Shown: positions 1 to 8,861 of the stretch, piece after piece
How the letters are laid out: the number at the start of each line of letters is the position of its first letter
Numbering within the stretch: the stretch's first letter is position 1
Origin: Ignavibacteria bacterium
Lineage (GTDB): Bacteria > Bacteroidota > Ignavibacteria > Tepidaquicellales > Tepidaquicellaceae
Length of the DNA: 62,068 nt
Direction of reading: 5' to 3'
Assembly: GCA_016929695.1 (NCBI GenBank)
Contig: JAFGII010000029.1
Coordinates: 1 to 62,068, forward strand
Program-made: the position numbers and the translations under genes
The notes under the pieces: model-generated
The model's input: only the letters and a program-made list of their open reading frames with translations
Told to the model about the DNA's origin: nothing
The model's database searches: none

Positions 1-82
1 GAAAACCTCACGTACGGTTTGATGAGGGTTCAAGGAAAACAGGCTTTCATCTTGGAAGTACTGCGTCCTTGTCCTACTCTAC
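1..82 (+). mobile_element. 3' end of a group II intron (domains V and VI)
   Basis: The first bases read as the distal half of intron domain V: a GAAA tetraloop followed by CACGTACGGTTT and the linker GATGAGGG, a very typical bacterial group II arrangement. Domain VI would follow, ending with CCTACTCTAC at 73-82, where the CTACTCTA stretch usually carries the branch-point A and the intron ends in AY. The proximal half of domain V and any intron-encoded reverse transcriptase would lie upstream of the window. GTCCTTG (65-71) and CAAGGAC (82-88) can also pair, so the exact 3' splice point is uncertain. The intron would be inserted downstream of, and opposite in direction to, the next gene. Confidence 0.6.
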
Positions 83-108
83 AAGGACATTTGTCGTCCA
101 AAAATTTG

Positions 109-489
109 TTACTTTGTCATTGCCAGGAATAATCCGCTTAAATAAGGTACAAGCCATATTAACCAGACAATAAGACTGTACCTGTGAAAATCCCTGTGGG
201 CTTTTTCGCTTCCCCGGAATATAACGTAAGTTGCCCACACGGCATGAATCAGCATCAGCCACAAAGCAAACTGTCCAGATAAAGTATGCGGTTCCAGAAT
301 ATTGAACGGTTTTGTTGCCAGTTTATGCATCATATATGTTCCGCACACATCAAAAATAAATCCTGCCCAGAAAAATATGATGTGCCATTTTCTCAGATAC
401 CTCGCAATACGTTCCGACCAGATTCCAATTGAATAAAATACAAGAGCGAGAGTAATTAAGATACCGGAAAGGACAACTGAAACAGGCAT
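109..489 (-). CDS. Small four-helix membrane protein, HsmA/TIGR03987-like
   Basis: This 126-residue protein is almost entirely hydrophobic, with four predicted membrane helices at about residues 5-25, 37-55, 71-91 and 103-123. The order of short polar loops, with SERIARYLRKWHI after helix 1 and a conserved-looking HAVWATYVIFRG segment, resembles the HsmA/TIGR03987 family of uncharacterised bacterial membrane proteins. The histidines in helices 2-4 could be metal or haem ligands, but that is a guess. It starts at an ATG on the reverse strand and stops about 27 nt from the intron end, so it is convergent with the intron. No enzymatic role can be assigned. Family recognition is from memory of the pattern. 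Confidence 0.7.
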   Translation of the reverse strand: MPVSVVLSGILITLALVFYSIGIWSERIARYLRKWHIIFFWAGFIFDVCGTYMMHKLATKPFNILEPHTLSGQFALWLMLIHAVWATYVIFRGSEKAHRDFHRYSLIVWLIWLVPYLSGLFLAMTK

Positions 490-792
490 AATAAAATATT
501 TTAATTTATAACCGGTATATTTTTTATATCAGTTCACCGGTATTGTATATTTAAAAATGATTTATGCAAAATATTGATAGCATTATCATTTGAAAAGTCA
601 TAAAAAATGAATTTACCCGCAATGTCCTAATAAGAGAATTACCGGGATTCCCGCTTTTCCGCAATAATGATTTCCGGCAATTTTGTTTTCAGACAGATTC
701 TTTCTCCCGACTCCGGCAAACTTTTTCCTGACTTAATAATGTTAAACTGAATTTATTTAATATTTCGTAAATTATGTTTATTTTGTAAAAAA
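490..792. other. Divergent intergenic region, 303 nt
   Basis: AT-rich spacer between divergently transcribed membrane-protein genes, so it should hold both promoters. I see no ORF and no RNA gene. The motif CCGGTAT occurs twice near 511-543. No clear TAnnTTTG element is obvious in front of either gene. Confidence 0.4.
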
Positions 793-1362
793 ATGGAAGC
801 AATAATAAGTGTACTGATTGGTATAGGTTTAAGTGCCGCAAGCGGATTCAGGGTTTTTATTCCCTTGCTCGGACTCAGCATTGCTTCGATGACAGGTACA
901 CTGGAACTCGGCAGTGATTTTATGTGGGTCGGGAGTCTTCCGGCATTAATTGCATTTTCTGCCGCTACATTGTTCGAAATCGGAGCGTATTATATTCCCT
1001 GGGTTGATAATGCACTTGATACAATAGCGTCCCCGCTAGCAGTTATATCAGGAATACTTGTATCCGCATCAGTTCTTACGGATATGTCACCGTTTTTAAA
1101 ATGGACACTTGCAATTATTGCGGGAGGAGGTATAGCGGGATTAGTTCAGCACGGAACAGTGGCTGTGCGGGCAACATCATCCGTAACAACGGGGGGTTTC
1201 GGGAATTTCATTCTTGCAACATTCGAATTTTTTGGTGCATCGTTAACTACTCTATTAGCAATTATTGTTCCTGTTATATGCATAATATGTTTAATTATAC
1301 TGGCAATTATATTCATCCGAAAATATAAAAAGCGCAAAGCAATAATAAACACAACATCATAA
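793..1362 (+). CDS. DUF4126 family membrane protein
   Basis: A 189-residue integral membrane protein. The opening MEAIISVLIGIGLSAASGFR and the following FIPLLGLS segment match the N terminus of DUF4126 proteins, which are of unknown function. There are hydrophobic spans at about 5-30, 50-68, 82-100, 104-122 and 145-172, a glycine-rich stretch (AGGGIAGLVQHG) and a basic cytoplasmic-looking C terminus (RKYKKRKA). The length is normal for the family. The gene stands alone, divergent from the HsmA-like gene and convergent with the downstream hydrolase. No regulation can be read from the sequence. Confidence 0.8.
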   Translation: MEAIISVLIGIGLSAASGFRVFIPLLGLSIASMTGTLELGSDFMWVGSLPALIAFSAATLFEIGAYYIPWVDNALDTIASPLAVISGILVSASVLTDMSPFLKWTLAIIAGGGIAGLVQHGTVAVRATSSVTTGGFGNFILATFEFFGASLTTLLAIIVPVICIICLIILAIIFIRKYKKRKAIINTTS

Positions 1363-1452
1363 ATCGCAAATATTAATTCACACATTTATCAAGCAATATA
1401 TTCCCTCTTTTTATTTTAAACGGAAGAACAAATAATCTTTTTACTAAAAAAT

Positions 1453-2328
1453 TTATTTTTTAACCGATTTATAAATAAATTCTATCCAGTCATTACAGGA
1501 AAATGCGATTGCATACTTACTGTAGTTCTTTATTACATCTTTCTTTTTAATTTCTTCCAGAGTTAAACCCGAATCAATATTTCTCATTACAATATCCATA
1601 GTACTTTTTAACATCTTAGAATATTCCGAAACATCCTCATAAGAATAAATTCTGCCGTGACCGGTAACATACTGAACATCTTTTGGCAGAGATTCGGACA
1701 GACAGATAATATGTTCAAGCATTTTCCGGACATTTCCTCCGTTTTCAATATCGACAAACGGAAACATATCACTGAATATTAAATCCCCTATATGAATAAC
1801 TTTTGACTCGGGGAAATATACTACTATATCCGAAGCGGTATGTCCGGATAAGTTGCACATTAATATTATTTCACCGTTAAACTTCATTTCATATTTTTCG
1901 TCAAATACTATAGAGGGTAACGCATAATCAGGGAGAGGTTTCCGAATTTTACCAAGAAGCATACGCTCTTCCGATAAAAATTCTTTAACTTTTTCGCTTG
2001 AAATGATTTTTGCAGTGTGACCGAAAATTTCATTACAGCCGACGTGGTCAAAATGCCAGTGAGTATTTACGATGTAATCAATGTTTTTTCCGCCGAGGCT
2101 GTCAATGATATTTTTGAGGTAACGCTGATATTCCCTGTAATTGGCATCAACAAGTAAAACTCCGTTCTGACCAATTGAAACAATGTGATTGCATCCTGCC
2201 ACAGACACAAAGTAGAGATGATTGTTGAGTGCAATTACTTTTGTTTTTGGTGCTTTTGTGGAATCCTGTGCAGTTAACGATAAAACTAATCCGCAGAAAA
2301 TAATAAGAAACAAAATAATTTTTTTCAT
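1453..2328 (-). CDS. Exported metallo-beta-lactamase-fold hydrolase
   Basis: A 291-residue zinc hydrolase of the metallo-beta-lactamase superfamily. A signal peptide (MKKIILFLIIFCGLVLSLTAQ) is followed by the fold. The metal-binding set is complete: H90, H92, D94 and H95 in THWHFDH, H163 in LSGHTASD, D182 in IGDLIF and H224 in TGHGRIY. The bridging D182 with H95 and H224 suggests a binuclear site of the glyoxalase II/quinoprotein-relay kind rather than a classical class B1 lactamase with a zinc-binding Cys. The substrate is unknown and the location is probably periplasmic. The open frame continues 105 codons upstream, but the ATG at 2328 precedes the signal peptide directly and the extension overlaps repeat-like DNA, so the short start is used. 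An ATG two codons earlier (2334) is also possible. Confidence 0.85.
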   Translation of the reverse strand: MKKIILFLIIFCGLVLSLTAQDSTKAPKTKVIALNNHLYFVSVAGCNHIVSIGQNGVLLVDANYREYQRYLKNIIDSLGGKNIDYIVNTHWHFDHVGCNEIFGHTAKIISSEKVKEFLSEERMLLGKIRKPLPDYALPSIVFDEKYEMKFNGEIILMCNLSGHTASDIVVYFPESKVIHIGDLIFSDMFPFVDIENGGNVRKMLEHIICLSESLPKDVQYVTGHGRIYSYEDVSEYSKMLKSTMDIVMRNIDSGLTLEEIKKKDVIKNYSKYAIAFSCNDWIEFIYKSVKK

Positions 2329-2334
2329 AACCAT

Positions 2335-2686
2335 TTTTAATTTAATATACGTTTGAAAATGTTTTTTGTTCAGATTTTCAGGAAGATTTTTTATTTGGAT
2401 GCCGAATAAGCGGAATCCTGCATGGAGGACAGATGAAAGTATTACGCATTGGGAACACAAATAACGCAGATTAGACTGATTTTCACGTATTATTTTAAGA
2501 CAAAAGGCAGTTTGGTTCCGCTTTGTCCTGCTAATAAATTGCAAAAAAATGCCGGCAGGATTTTTCCAATTATTTTGATTGAATAATGAACTATAATACA
2601 AATTCAATAAATACCTCGAGTAGTGTAAAATTATCAATTGCAATTAAGGGCGGTATTTATTAATATTAATTTAAATAAAGATATTT
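2335..2686. other. Divergent intergenic region with a dispersed-repeat copy
   Basis: 352 nt between the hydrolase and the TPR gene. It contains a degenerate copy of a repeat seen elsewhere in the window (2441-2487). The reading frame of the hydrolase stays open through it by chance. Nothing else is recognisable. Confidence 0.5.
2441..2487. repeat. Dispersed degenerate intergenic repeat, copy 1
   Basis: Shares the core ATTACGCATT-GGAACAC followed by CAGATTAGACTGATT with copies at 3581-3634, 8806-8861 and 39081-39117. This copy is the most diverged of the four. Confidence 0.55.
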
Positions 2687-3508
2687 ATGAAGTATCTAAA
2701 ACCATACATTCTTCCGGTGCTTGTAATTATTTCCTGCACGGTGTATTCCCAGACAGCGGAGGAATATTTTGATTTTGGGAATAAAGAGTATGAAAGAGAG
2801 AATTACGAAAAAGCGGCGGAATATTTTACAATGGCAATAAAACTGAATCCCGAAGTTGCCGAATTTTATTATAACCGCGGATGTTGTTTTGAGATACTTC
2901 AAAGGTATCCGTTTGCCGTTGACGATTATACAAAGGCAATAGAACTAAAACCTGATAACTATCGGACATATTTCAACCGCGGTGTTGTTTATAATATACT
3001 TAAAAATTTCAAAAGTGCCATACCGGATTTTGATAAAGCAATCGGAATGAATATGTATGATGCTGAATTATATTTCCACCGCGGGTTTGCATATGATAAT
3101 ATAAGGGACTATACAAAAGCGATATCAGATTATACGACAGCAATAAAACTTAAATCTGACTACGTGAAAGCATACTACAACAGGGGAGTTATTTATAATA
3201 ATTTGAAGGACTATGCCAAAGCCATAGCCGATTACACAAATGCAATAGAAATTAATTCCGATTATTTTGAAGCGTACTGCAACCGCGGAATAATTTACTC
3301 GAGGAATTTAAAGGAATATGAAATTGCAATAAGGGATTTCAGCAAAGCAATAGAAATTAATCCGGATAATGCAATTGCATATTTTGACCGGGGGGCGGCG
3401 TATATGGAACTCAATGATACGCTAAACGCCTGCGGAGACTGGGAAAGGGCGTATTCGCTGGGGGAAGAGAATGCGGGGAAGATGATTGAGAAATACTGTA
3501 AAAAATAG
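2687..3508 (+). CDS. Exported tetratricopeptide-repeat protein
   Basis: A 273-residue protein with a signal peptide (MKYLKPYILPVLVIISCTVYSQ) followed by about seven consecutive 34-residue TPR units covering roughly residues 23-260. The units show the repeated pattern A-Y-x-N-R-G-x-x-Y...Y-x-K-A-I-x-D-Y-x-x-A-I-x-L/I-x-P/S-D, for example YYNRGVIYNNLKDYAKAIAD. TPR arrays form a right-handed helical scaffold for protein-protein contacts, so this is probably a periplasmic or surface-exposed adaptor. No catalytic domain is fused to it. The short C-terminal unit ends in KMIEKYCKK. The gene is monocistronic as far as can be seen. The partner is unknown. Confidence 0.85.
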   Translation: MKYLKPYILPVLVIISCTVYSQTAEEYFDFGNKEYERENYEKAAEYFTMAIKLNPEVAEFYYNRGCCFEILQRYPFAVDDYTKAIELKPDNYRTYFNRGVVYNILKNFKSAIPDFDKAIGMNMYDAELYFHRGFAYDNIRDYTKAISDYTTAIKLKSDYVKAYYNRGVIYNNLKDYAKAIADYTNAIEINSDYFEAYCNRGIIYSRNLKEYEIAIRDFSKAIEINPDNAIAYFDRGAAYMELNDTLNACGDWERAYSLGEENAGKMIEKYCKK

Positions 3509-3877
3509 ATTAGGATACAAGCATTACAAACCGGAACGCTGAGCACACGAAATAGTCACGTGGACACGGGACGGAACACCAGCATTACGCATTCGAAACA
3601 CGGATTACACTGATTAGACGAATAAACACGGAACAAATATATTGATTATGAATTATGTCCCGATAAATCGGGTTCGGTGAAGAAATTATGAATTATTAAT
3701 ATTAACACTTAGGGTACAAAAATTTACACGAAGAACACTAAAATATTTTTAATAATATATTTCACGGGGAGGTTGCGGCTTTGCGGTTAAATATATTTTC
3801 CGTTATAAATTTATTTAAAAAATATTATTGAGTATATTGATTTAATTATGTTTGTGTTGAAATTATAAAATACCGGA
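3509..3877. other. Intergenic region carrying repeat debris
   Basis: 369 nt with no credible gene. It holds a dispersed-repeat copy (3581-3634), a small perfect hairpin CCCGAT-AA-ATCGGG at 3659-3672, and a stretch near 3770-3790 resembling the inverted form of the CGCAAAG-type repeat at 8681-8804. Confidence 0.5.
3581..3634. repeat. Dispersed degenerate intergenic repeat, copy 2
   Basis: Begins AGCATTACGCATTCG and continues through ACACGGATTACACTGATT, nearly the same as the start of the copy at 8806-8861. It lies in non-coding DNA downstream of the TPR gene. Confidence 0.65.
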
Positions 3878-5986
3878 ATGAAAAAATTATTATTAATAAC
3901 GCTAACGCTTTTACTTCCGGTTTTCGTCTTTGCACTAAAGGGTGTAAGTGCCGAAAATATTACTTCCGCATTAACTTTCCGTTTCTTCGATTCCAAAAGC
4001 GGAATTTCCGTTATTCCCGTCAATATTATTATTTATGATGAATCGAATAATGAAGTACTCAAAAACATTACAAGAAATGACTTTAAAGAGTCTTCCGCAA
4101 TAATCATATCGGTAAATCCGGGACAATACAAGTTTGAAGTCAGAGCAGAAGGTTACAGCGTTTTTTTCTCTTCTGTATGTGCAACAAAAAATAAAAACAC
4201 AGAGCATAATATATTTCTTGACCCGCTTCATATAAATCCTAATCTGAAACCGGAGACGATTCAGGCAAAACATAAAGCAGGTTATACATTATTGCTTGGG
4301 TATATAAGCGACGAGAATTCGGGAAAGCCGTTAAGGAATGTTGAAGTTTCATCTTCACTTACAAATACGGTATCATACAGTGATATTAACGGATATTATG
4401 AATTATATATACCTTCCGTAAGTTGTGATTTTAACCGTTACGGGGATATTAAATTCAGCGGTCCGGGATACAGCATAAATAACTATCAATACCTTGAACT
4501 GTTTCCGAACGATGATATAATACTGAATATAAAACTTCAGAAGGGAAATGATTTAATTAAAATTGACGAAAGGAATTTCCGGAGAAGAATAAACGAGCTG
4601 AAGAACGAAAATCCCGGCTGTAACGAGTGTAATAACGATGAGAGCAACCGGATAAATGAAAAAGATTACAACAGCATCTTTTCTTCGGGTTATTTAACAG
4701 ATGCGGTTGTAATTCCCGCAACTATCAGAGTAGGAAGAAACTGCACGGGAACTAACTGTACGACCGTTGAATATTATACGCTTGAGACATACTGCAAATA
4801 TGTTCTGCCGGCGGAAATTTACGGCTGCTGGGGTGCATTATCGGGAGGTGCAAATTCGCTTCGTGCATTTTCAGTTGCTGTAAGGAGTTACGGATTATGG
4901 TACGTTTATAATCCGCTGTCATCAACTTATGACATATGCGACAATACTTATTGTCAGGTTTTCGGCTCAACTCAGAATTCATACTGCAATTCCGCCGTTG
5001 ATTATACTGCAAGATACATACTTGTCAACAGCAGCGGTGTTATTATGAAAACCGAATATTCCGCAGAGAATAACAACAAAGGGTGCGGGAACGGATATTC
5101 CGGAACGGGTTCTACCTGGCCCTGCATTTATGACCCTGTATGTCTGAATGCTACTCCCAACGGTCACGGCAGAGGACTGTGCCAGTGGGGAACAATAAGA
5201 TGGGCGACGGGAACGAAAGTATCAACGTCATCGCCCTGCAGTTTGGGTCCTTCGCACGGGTATGGTACGAAAACCTGGCAGGGAATATTAAGTCATTATT
5301 ATCCGTCTTACACATTAACGCAGGGCGCAACGGCATTAATTAATTCCATAACACCGAATCCTTCAGCAGTAAAGCCCTGTTCCACCTTTGCGATACAGTA
5401 TAATATAACTTCAACGGGTGCGATAAGTTTAATGTTAGGCGCTTCGATAAGAAAAGCAGGAACTACTGCGTGGATATCAGACCCTGCTCACGACATAAAG
5501 TTAAATATCACATCAGGAACAAACAATTACAGCAGGAGTTTTACAGTTCCCTGTTCAGCTTCGTTGGGATTTTATGACTTGCTTGTTGCATTATGGTACG
5601 ATAAAAATAATAACAACATAATTGATGCAAGCGATTTAGTCGTCCATTCTTTTCCGATAATAAACAATGCAATTAATGTAACGAATCAAATCGGAATAAC
5701 GAAATTATCCGATGAGATTCCGGAAGAATTTAATCTGTATCAGAATTATCCGAATCCTTTCAATCCCGTTACTAAAATAAAATTTGATGTAGCAAATAGT
5801 TCAAATGTAAAAATCACAGTATATGATATTAACGGTCGGATAGTCGGCAACCTAATAAATGAAAATCTTTCTGCAGGCAGTTTTGAATTATCCTGGAATG
5901 CAAAGAATTTTGCCAGCGGAATTTATTTCTACAGCATTGAAACAGAATACTTTAAAGATACGAAACGAATGCTGCTTGTCAAATAA
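3878..5986 (+). CDS. T9SS-secreted SpoIID/LytB-domain protein
   Basis: A 702-residue secreted protein with a signal peptide (1-19). An N-terminal beta-sandwich region at about 25-115 resembles carrier or carboxypeptidase-regulatory folds (YEVRAEGYS-type strands), and a second such domain (about 130-215) contains GYISDENSGKPLRNVEV. A SpoIID/LytB domain follows at about 290-470: LETYCKYVLPAEI with the catalytic-type Glu, AFSVAVRSYGLW, YDICDNTYCQVFG and NGHGRGLCQWG. SpoIID enzymes are lytic transglycosylases that act on denuded peptidoglycan. The remainder is a beta-sandwich and a C-terminal T9SS type A sorting domain (QNYPNPFNP, ending KRMLLVK), so the protein should be exported and surface-anchored or released. 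A SpoIID domain on a T9SS cargo suggests a secreted wall-active protein. The substrate is not proven. Confidence 0.88.
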   Translation: MKKLLLITLTLLLPVFVFALKGVSAENITSALTFRFFDSKSGISVIPVNIIIYDESNNEVLKNITRNDFKESSAIIISVNPGQYKFEVRAEGYSVFFSSVCATKNKNTEHNIFLDPLHINPNLKPETIQAKHKAGYTLLLGYISDENSGKPLRNVEVSSSLTNTVSYSDINGYYELYIPSVSCDFNRYGDIKFSGPGYSINNYQYLELFPNDDIILNIKLQKGNDLIKIDERNFRRRINELKNENPGCNECNNDESNRINEKDYNSIFSSGYLTDAVVIPATIRVGRNCTGTNCTTVEYYTLETYCKYVLPAEIYGCWGALSGGANSLRAFSVAVRSYGLWYVYNPLSSTYDICDNTYCQVFGSTQNSYCNSAVDYTARYILVNSSGVIMKTEYSAENNNKGCGNGYSGTGSTWPCIYDPVCLNATPNGHGRGLCQWGTIRWATGTKVSTSSPCSLGPSHGYGTKTWQGILSHYYPSYTLTQGATALINSITPNPSAVKPCSTFAIQYNITSTGAISLMLGASIRKAGTTAWISDPAHDIKLNITSGTNNYSRSFTVPCSASLGFYDLLVALWYDKNNNNIIDASDLVVHSFPIINNAINVTNQIGITKLSDEIPEEFNLYQNYPNPFNPVTKIKFDVANSSNVKITVYDINGRIVGNLINENLSAGSFELSWNAKNFASGIYFYSIETEYFKDTKRMLLVK

Positions 5987-6128
5987 ATTATGAGAATACA
6001 ATTAATACATTTTATAAATATGAGCAATGGAAAAAATGTTAATACCAAACTCAATATTTCCGATGTAATACACCGAAGACTGAATTTACTGTCTTCTTTT
6101 TGATTTAAATACTTTATTTTTGAACGTA

Positions 6129-6461
6129 ATGAGAACTTTAATAATAATAATAATACTTTTAATCAGCAGTATCGCTTACTCCCAATCCATCTCTGTTGAC
6201 TACAACAGCGTGGGCACAGTCAACTACAGACCCGTAATAATACTCGGCTTCCAGTACGATACGATTCCTTATCAATTAAATGTATATCTGCATAACCTGC
6301 AAACGAACGACCTTCAGGTGATTTACGAGACACAAATCCGGACGCGCAAATGGAAATACAAATCCTTTAATGTCACTACGTGGAAGACCGGCAGTTATAA
6401 ATTCATAGTCGGGTTTGGTATAGACGTGTCGAGGGAGATAGAGTTCTTTGTGTGGAATTGA
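6129..6461 (+). CDS. Small exported protein of unknown function
   Basis: A 110-residue protein starting at the ATG at 6129, where a signal peptide begins (MRTLIIIIILLISSIAYSQ). A TTG nine bases earlier would add three residues. The mature part (about 90 residues) alternates polar and hydrophobic positions as in a small beta-sandwich (PYQLNVYLHNL, SYKFIVGFGID). I recognise no family. A TATTTTTG at 6115-6122 fits the TAnnTTTG -7 consensus, which would make the transcript nearly leaderless if it is real. The gene sits alone between two T9SS cargo genes and has no sorting tail of its own. Confidence 0.6.
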   Translation: MRTLIIIIILLISSIAYSQSISVDYNSVGTVNYRPVIILGFQYDTIPYQLNVYLHNLQTNDLQVIYETQIRTRKWKYKSFNVTTWKTGSYKFIVGFGIDVSREIEFFVWN

Positions 6462-6889
6462 GATAAAATCGGACAAATTGAATATACAAAGGTTGTGTGA
6501 AAATAAATTTACAGACATGAAAAAAACTTAAAAACCTTTCCAAGCCGGAGCTTTGTAAAGAATATTTTTGAATTTTCACACAGCCTGCACGGTTAAGAAA
6601 CCAGGGGGAAATTGTTAAAATGAAAATAATTTGTTTTGTACGGACTTATTATTTTAAAAAAAGTTTAATAAAATTAAATCATTTTATTCGAGATTTCATA
6701 TTTGCCTTGAATGGAAGAATAAAAGATAGTTTTGTTTTGACCAGAAGAGTTGGATAAACGGGAAGCGAAACGAATCGACAAGTAAAAAGTGAAAGAGACA
6801 AGTTAAAAAATTGAAATGTTCTTCAGAAGTGTATGAACTATTAGTTATAACAAATGGTTTAAATTTTAAATAATAAAACAACGGCATAA
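6462..6889. other. Intergenic region with an inverted-repeat element
   Basis: 428 nt without a believable gene. Its notable content is the 95-bp inverted-repeat element at 6491-6585. The rest is AT-rich. A 63-codon reverse-strand frame here has no protein-like character. Confidence 0.45.
6491..6585. repeat. MITE-like element with 14-bp terminal inverted repeats
   Basis: GGTTGTGTGAAAAT at 6491-6504 and ATTTTCACACAGCC at 6572-6585 are inverted repeats matching at 13 of 14 positions. The interior carries a second imperfect hairpin around CCAAGCCGGAGCTTTG (6540-6555). There is no transposase. It looks like an internally deleted insertion sequence or a MITE. No target-site duplication is convincing. 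Confidence 0.5.
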
Positions 6890-8098
6890 ATGAAATATTT
6901 ATTTATAATCATCTGTTTAATTTTTGCATTAGAAACCAAAGCAGCTACAGTCCCGTCTGATTCCGGTTCATTTCAATATGTAGGAAATCAGACAATCACA
7001 TTTATAGATTCATCCCGAAGCGACAGGAGCATTCAGTCCCTTGTCTATTATCCGGCAATTTCGGAGGGAATAGGTACTGCAATTAATTTATCCGGAGGCA
7101 AATATCCTATAATTTCTTTTGGACACGGCTTTACGATAAATCCTAATGTTTATATTCATTTATATCGTCATCTTGCAAGCTGGGGATATATTGTAATTGC
7201 ACCTGCTACGGAGACAAGTTTTTTTCCGAGTCATATCGAATTTGCACGCGACCTTGCATTCGTTTTGCGAGATATGAAAAGGAAAAGCAAATTGCCTGCA
7301 GATTTTTTCTTTAATTCAGTTGATACAGTTCAGACCGGCATTTTCGGTCATTCAATGGGCGGAGGATGCAGTTTTCTTGCCGGATCACTTGACACTACGG
7401 TTAAAGCAATTTCTTCTCTTGCAGCAGCAATAACAAACCCATCTTCGATAACGGCAATACAGCAAATTCAAAGACCTGTGCAATTATTGAGTGGTCAGAG
7501 AGACAGTATCGCATCATACTGGACACACCAACTACCGCATTATAATGCTGCTAATCCTTTCAAGCAGATTTTGAATATCAAAGGCGGCAATCACAGTTAT
7601 TTCCATTTACTTCCGGCACTTGATGATTTAGTAGACAATCCGGCAACAATTACAAGAAACGAGCAACAAAAATTAACGAGAAGATACATAACTTCCTTTT
7701 TTAATGTTTTTCTAAAAAACGATACAAATTACAGAAATTATCTTTTCGGAAGTATTGCACAATCTGATACATCCATTATTATGCAATATCAGTTACCGTT
7801 CGTAACCGGGTTAAAAGAAAAAATTTTCAAATCTTATTATTTTGAACTTAAACAAAATTACCCGAATCCTTTTAACCCCGTAACTACAATTGCATTCAGT
7901 ATTCCGAAATCTTCCTTTATAAAAATTATTATATATAACATTCTCGGAAAAGAAATTACAAAAATTGTAAATCAAAAGATGGAAGCAGGAAACTATCTGA
8001 CAGAGTGGAATGCATCGGAATATCCAAGCGGTGTTTACTTCTACCGGCTTGAAACCTCCGATTTTACGGATACCAAGCGTATGATACTGGTGAAATGA
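6890..8098 (+). CDS. T9SS-secreted alpha/beta hydrolase
   Basis: A 402-residue exported hydrolase. A signal peptide (MKYLFIIICLIFALETKA) precedes an alpha/beta-hydrolase domain at about 35-300 with an oxyanion-region HGF motif (SFGHGFTINP), a nucleophile elbow GHSMGGG and a late histidine candidate in KGGNHSYFH. The order is like chlorophyllase, PAF-acetylhydrolase or dienelactone-hydrolase relatives, which cleave esters. The last 80 residues are a T9SS type A sorting domain (QNYPNPFNPVTTI, ending KRMILVK). It should therefore be an extracellular esterase or lipase-like enzyme. The substrate cannot be told. It lies in the same direction as two other T9SS cargo genes but is separated by long spacers, so it is probably independently transcribed. 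Confidence 0.85.
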   Translation: MKYLFIIICLIFALETKAATVPSDSGSFQYVGNQTITFIDSSRSDRSIQSLVYYPAISEGIGTAINLSGGKYPIISFGHGFTINPNVYIHLYRHLASWGYIVIAPATETSFFPSHIEFARDLAFVLRDMKRKSKLPADFFFNSVDTVQTGIFGHSMGGGCSFLAGSLDTTVKAISSLAAAITNPSSITAIQQIQRPVQLLSGQRDSIASYWTHQLPHYNAANPFKQILNIKGGNHSYFHLLPALDDLVDNPATITRNEQQKLTRRYITSFFNVFLKNDTNYRNYLFGSIAQSDTSIIMQYQLPFVTGLKEKIFKSYYFELKQNYPNPFNPVTTIAFSIPKSSFIKIIIYNILGKEITKIVNQKMEAGNYLTEWNASEYPSGVYFYRLETSDFTDTKRMILVK

Positions 8099-8264
8099 TT
8101 TTTAAGTGAACTATTTAAAAAGGGACTTTAAACAACCTCTTTATTATTTTGCTCAATAATTTTAATTACAAAAGAAACATCTTTAATGAAATAATTTCAT
8201 AAATTGACACTTCTTTAGTTGTAAATTATTCCTAATTTTCAGAGAAAATTAAAATTGGTATAAA

Positions 8265-8621
8265 ATGAAAAAATATATTCTTATAATCTTTACGGTTGTT
8301 ATTTTATTTGTATCTCAAAGCTATGCGCAGGATACGATAAGTTCAAAGGATGCTGCTAATCATATCGGTGATACCGTTTTTGTAAAAGGAAAAGTGGCTG
8401 CAATTTACGATTCCCGCGGGGGAAATACTTTTATTAATTTTGATTATGATTTTCCGGATGTTACTTTTATTGCATTTAAGTATTCGGGAACGGATATTGA
8501 TTTGAATAATATAAAAGAAGGATGCATTCTGACTGTATTTGGTGTAATTGAAAATAACGGTGAATTTCCTATGATAATTCTGAATTCAGCTGCTCAGATA
8601 ACACCCATAACGGATGAGTAA
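8265..8621 (+). CDS. Small exported OB-fold-like protein
   Basis: A 118-residue protein with a signal peptide (1-21, ending in SYAQ). The mature part begins SSKDAANHIGDTVFVKGKVAAIYDSRGGNTFINFDYDFP and has the five-strand spacing of small periplasmic OB-fold domains, in which a repeated [V/F]xGKV strand is followed by a loop and a FINF strand. Such domains bind small ligands or nucleic acid, and here the location points to a periplasmic or envelope role. No catalytic motif is visible. It is followed by a repeat-rich spacer and appears to be a single-gene transcript. OB-fold assignment is by pattern only. Confidence 0.6.
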   Translation: MKKYILIIFTVVILFVSQSYAQDTISSKDAANHIGDTVFVKGKVAAIYDSRGGNTFINFDYDFPDVTFIAFKYSGTDIDLNNIKEGCILTVFGVIENNGEFPMIILNSAAQITPITDE

Positions 8622-8680
8622 TTTTTAGTTTTCACTACAAAGTGAAATTGCTTAATTCATATAATAAAGAGGTTTAATAA

Positions 8681-8804
8681 GAATAGAAAATATAACCGCA
8701 ACGGCGCTACGGACGCAAAGCAATTAATACTTTGGTTTCTGAAATTTTCTGTGAAAGGGTTTGAGAATAGAAAATATAACTGCAACGGCGCTAAGGATGC
8801 AAGC
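8681..8804. repeat. Direct repeat pair of about 40 bp
   Basis: Two near-identical 40-bp blocks at 8681-8720 and 8765-8804, both starting GAATAGAAAATATAAC and running through GCAACGGCGCTA. They differ at only a few positions and lie 84 bp apart. Confidence 0.7.
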
Positions 8805-8805
8805 A

Positions 8806-8861
8806 AGCATTACGCATTCGGAACACTGATTACACGGATTGGAACGGAATTACACAGATTA
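8806..8861. repeat. Dispersed degenerate intergenic repeat, copy 3
   Basis: Starts AGCATTACGCATTCGGAACA, then ends with two spaced ACACNGATT units. It directly abuts the second 40-bp direct repeat. Confidence 0.65.

Noticed and set aside
2329-2643. N-terminal extension of the metallo-beta-lactamase-fold gene to 2643
   Set aside because: The extension overlaps a degenerate dispersed repeat and places 105 residues ahead of a perfect signal peptide, so the ATG at 2328 is preferred.
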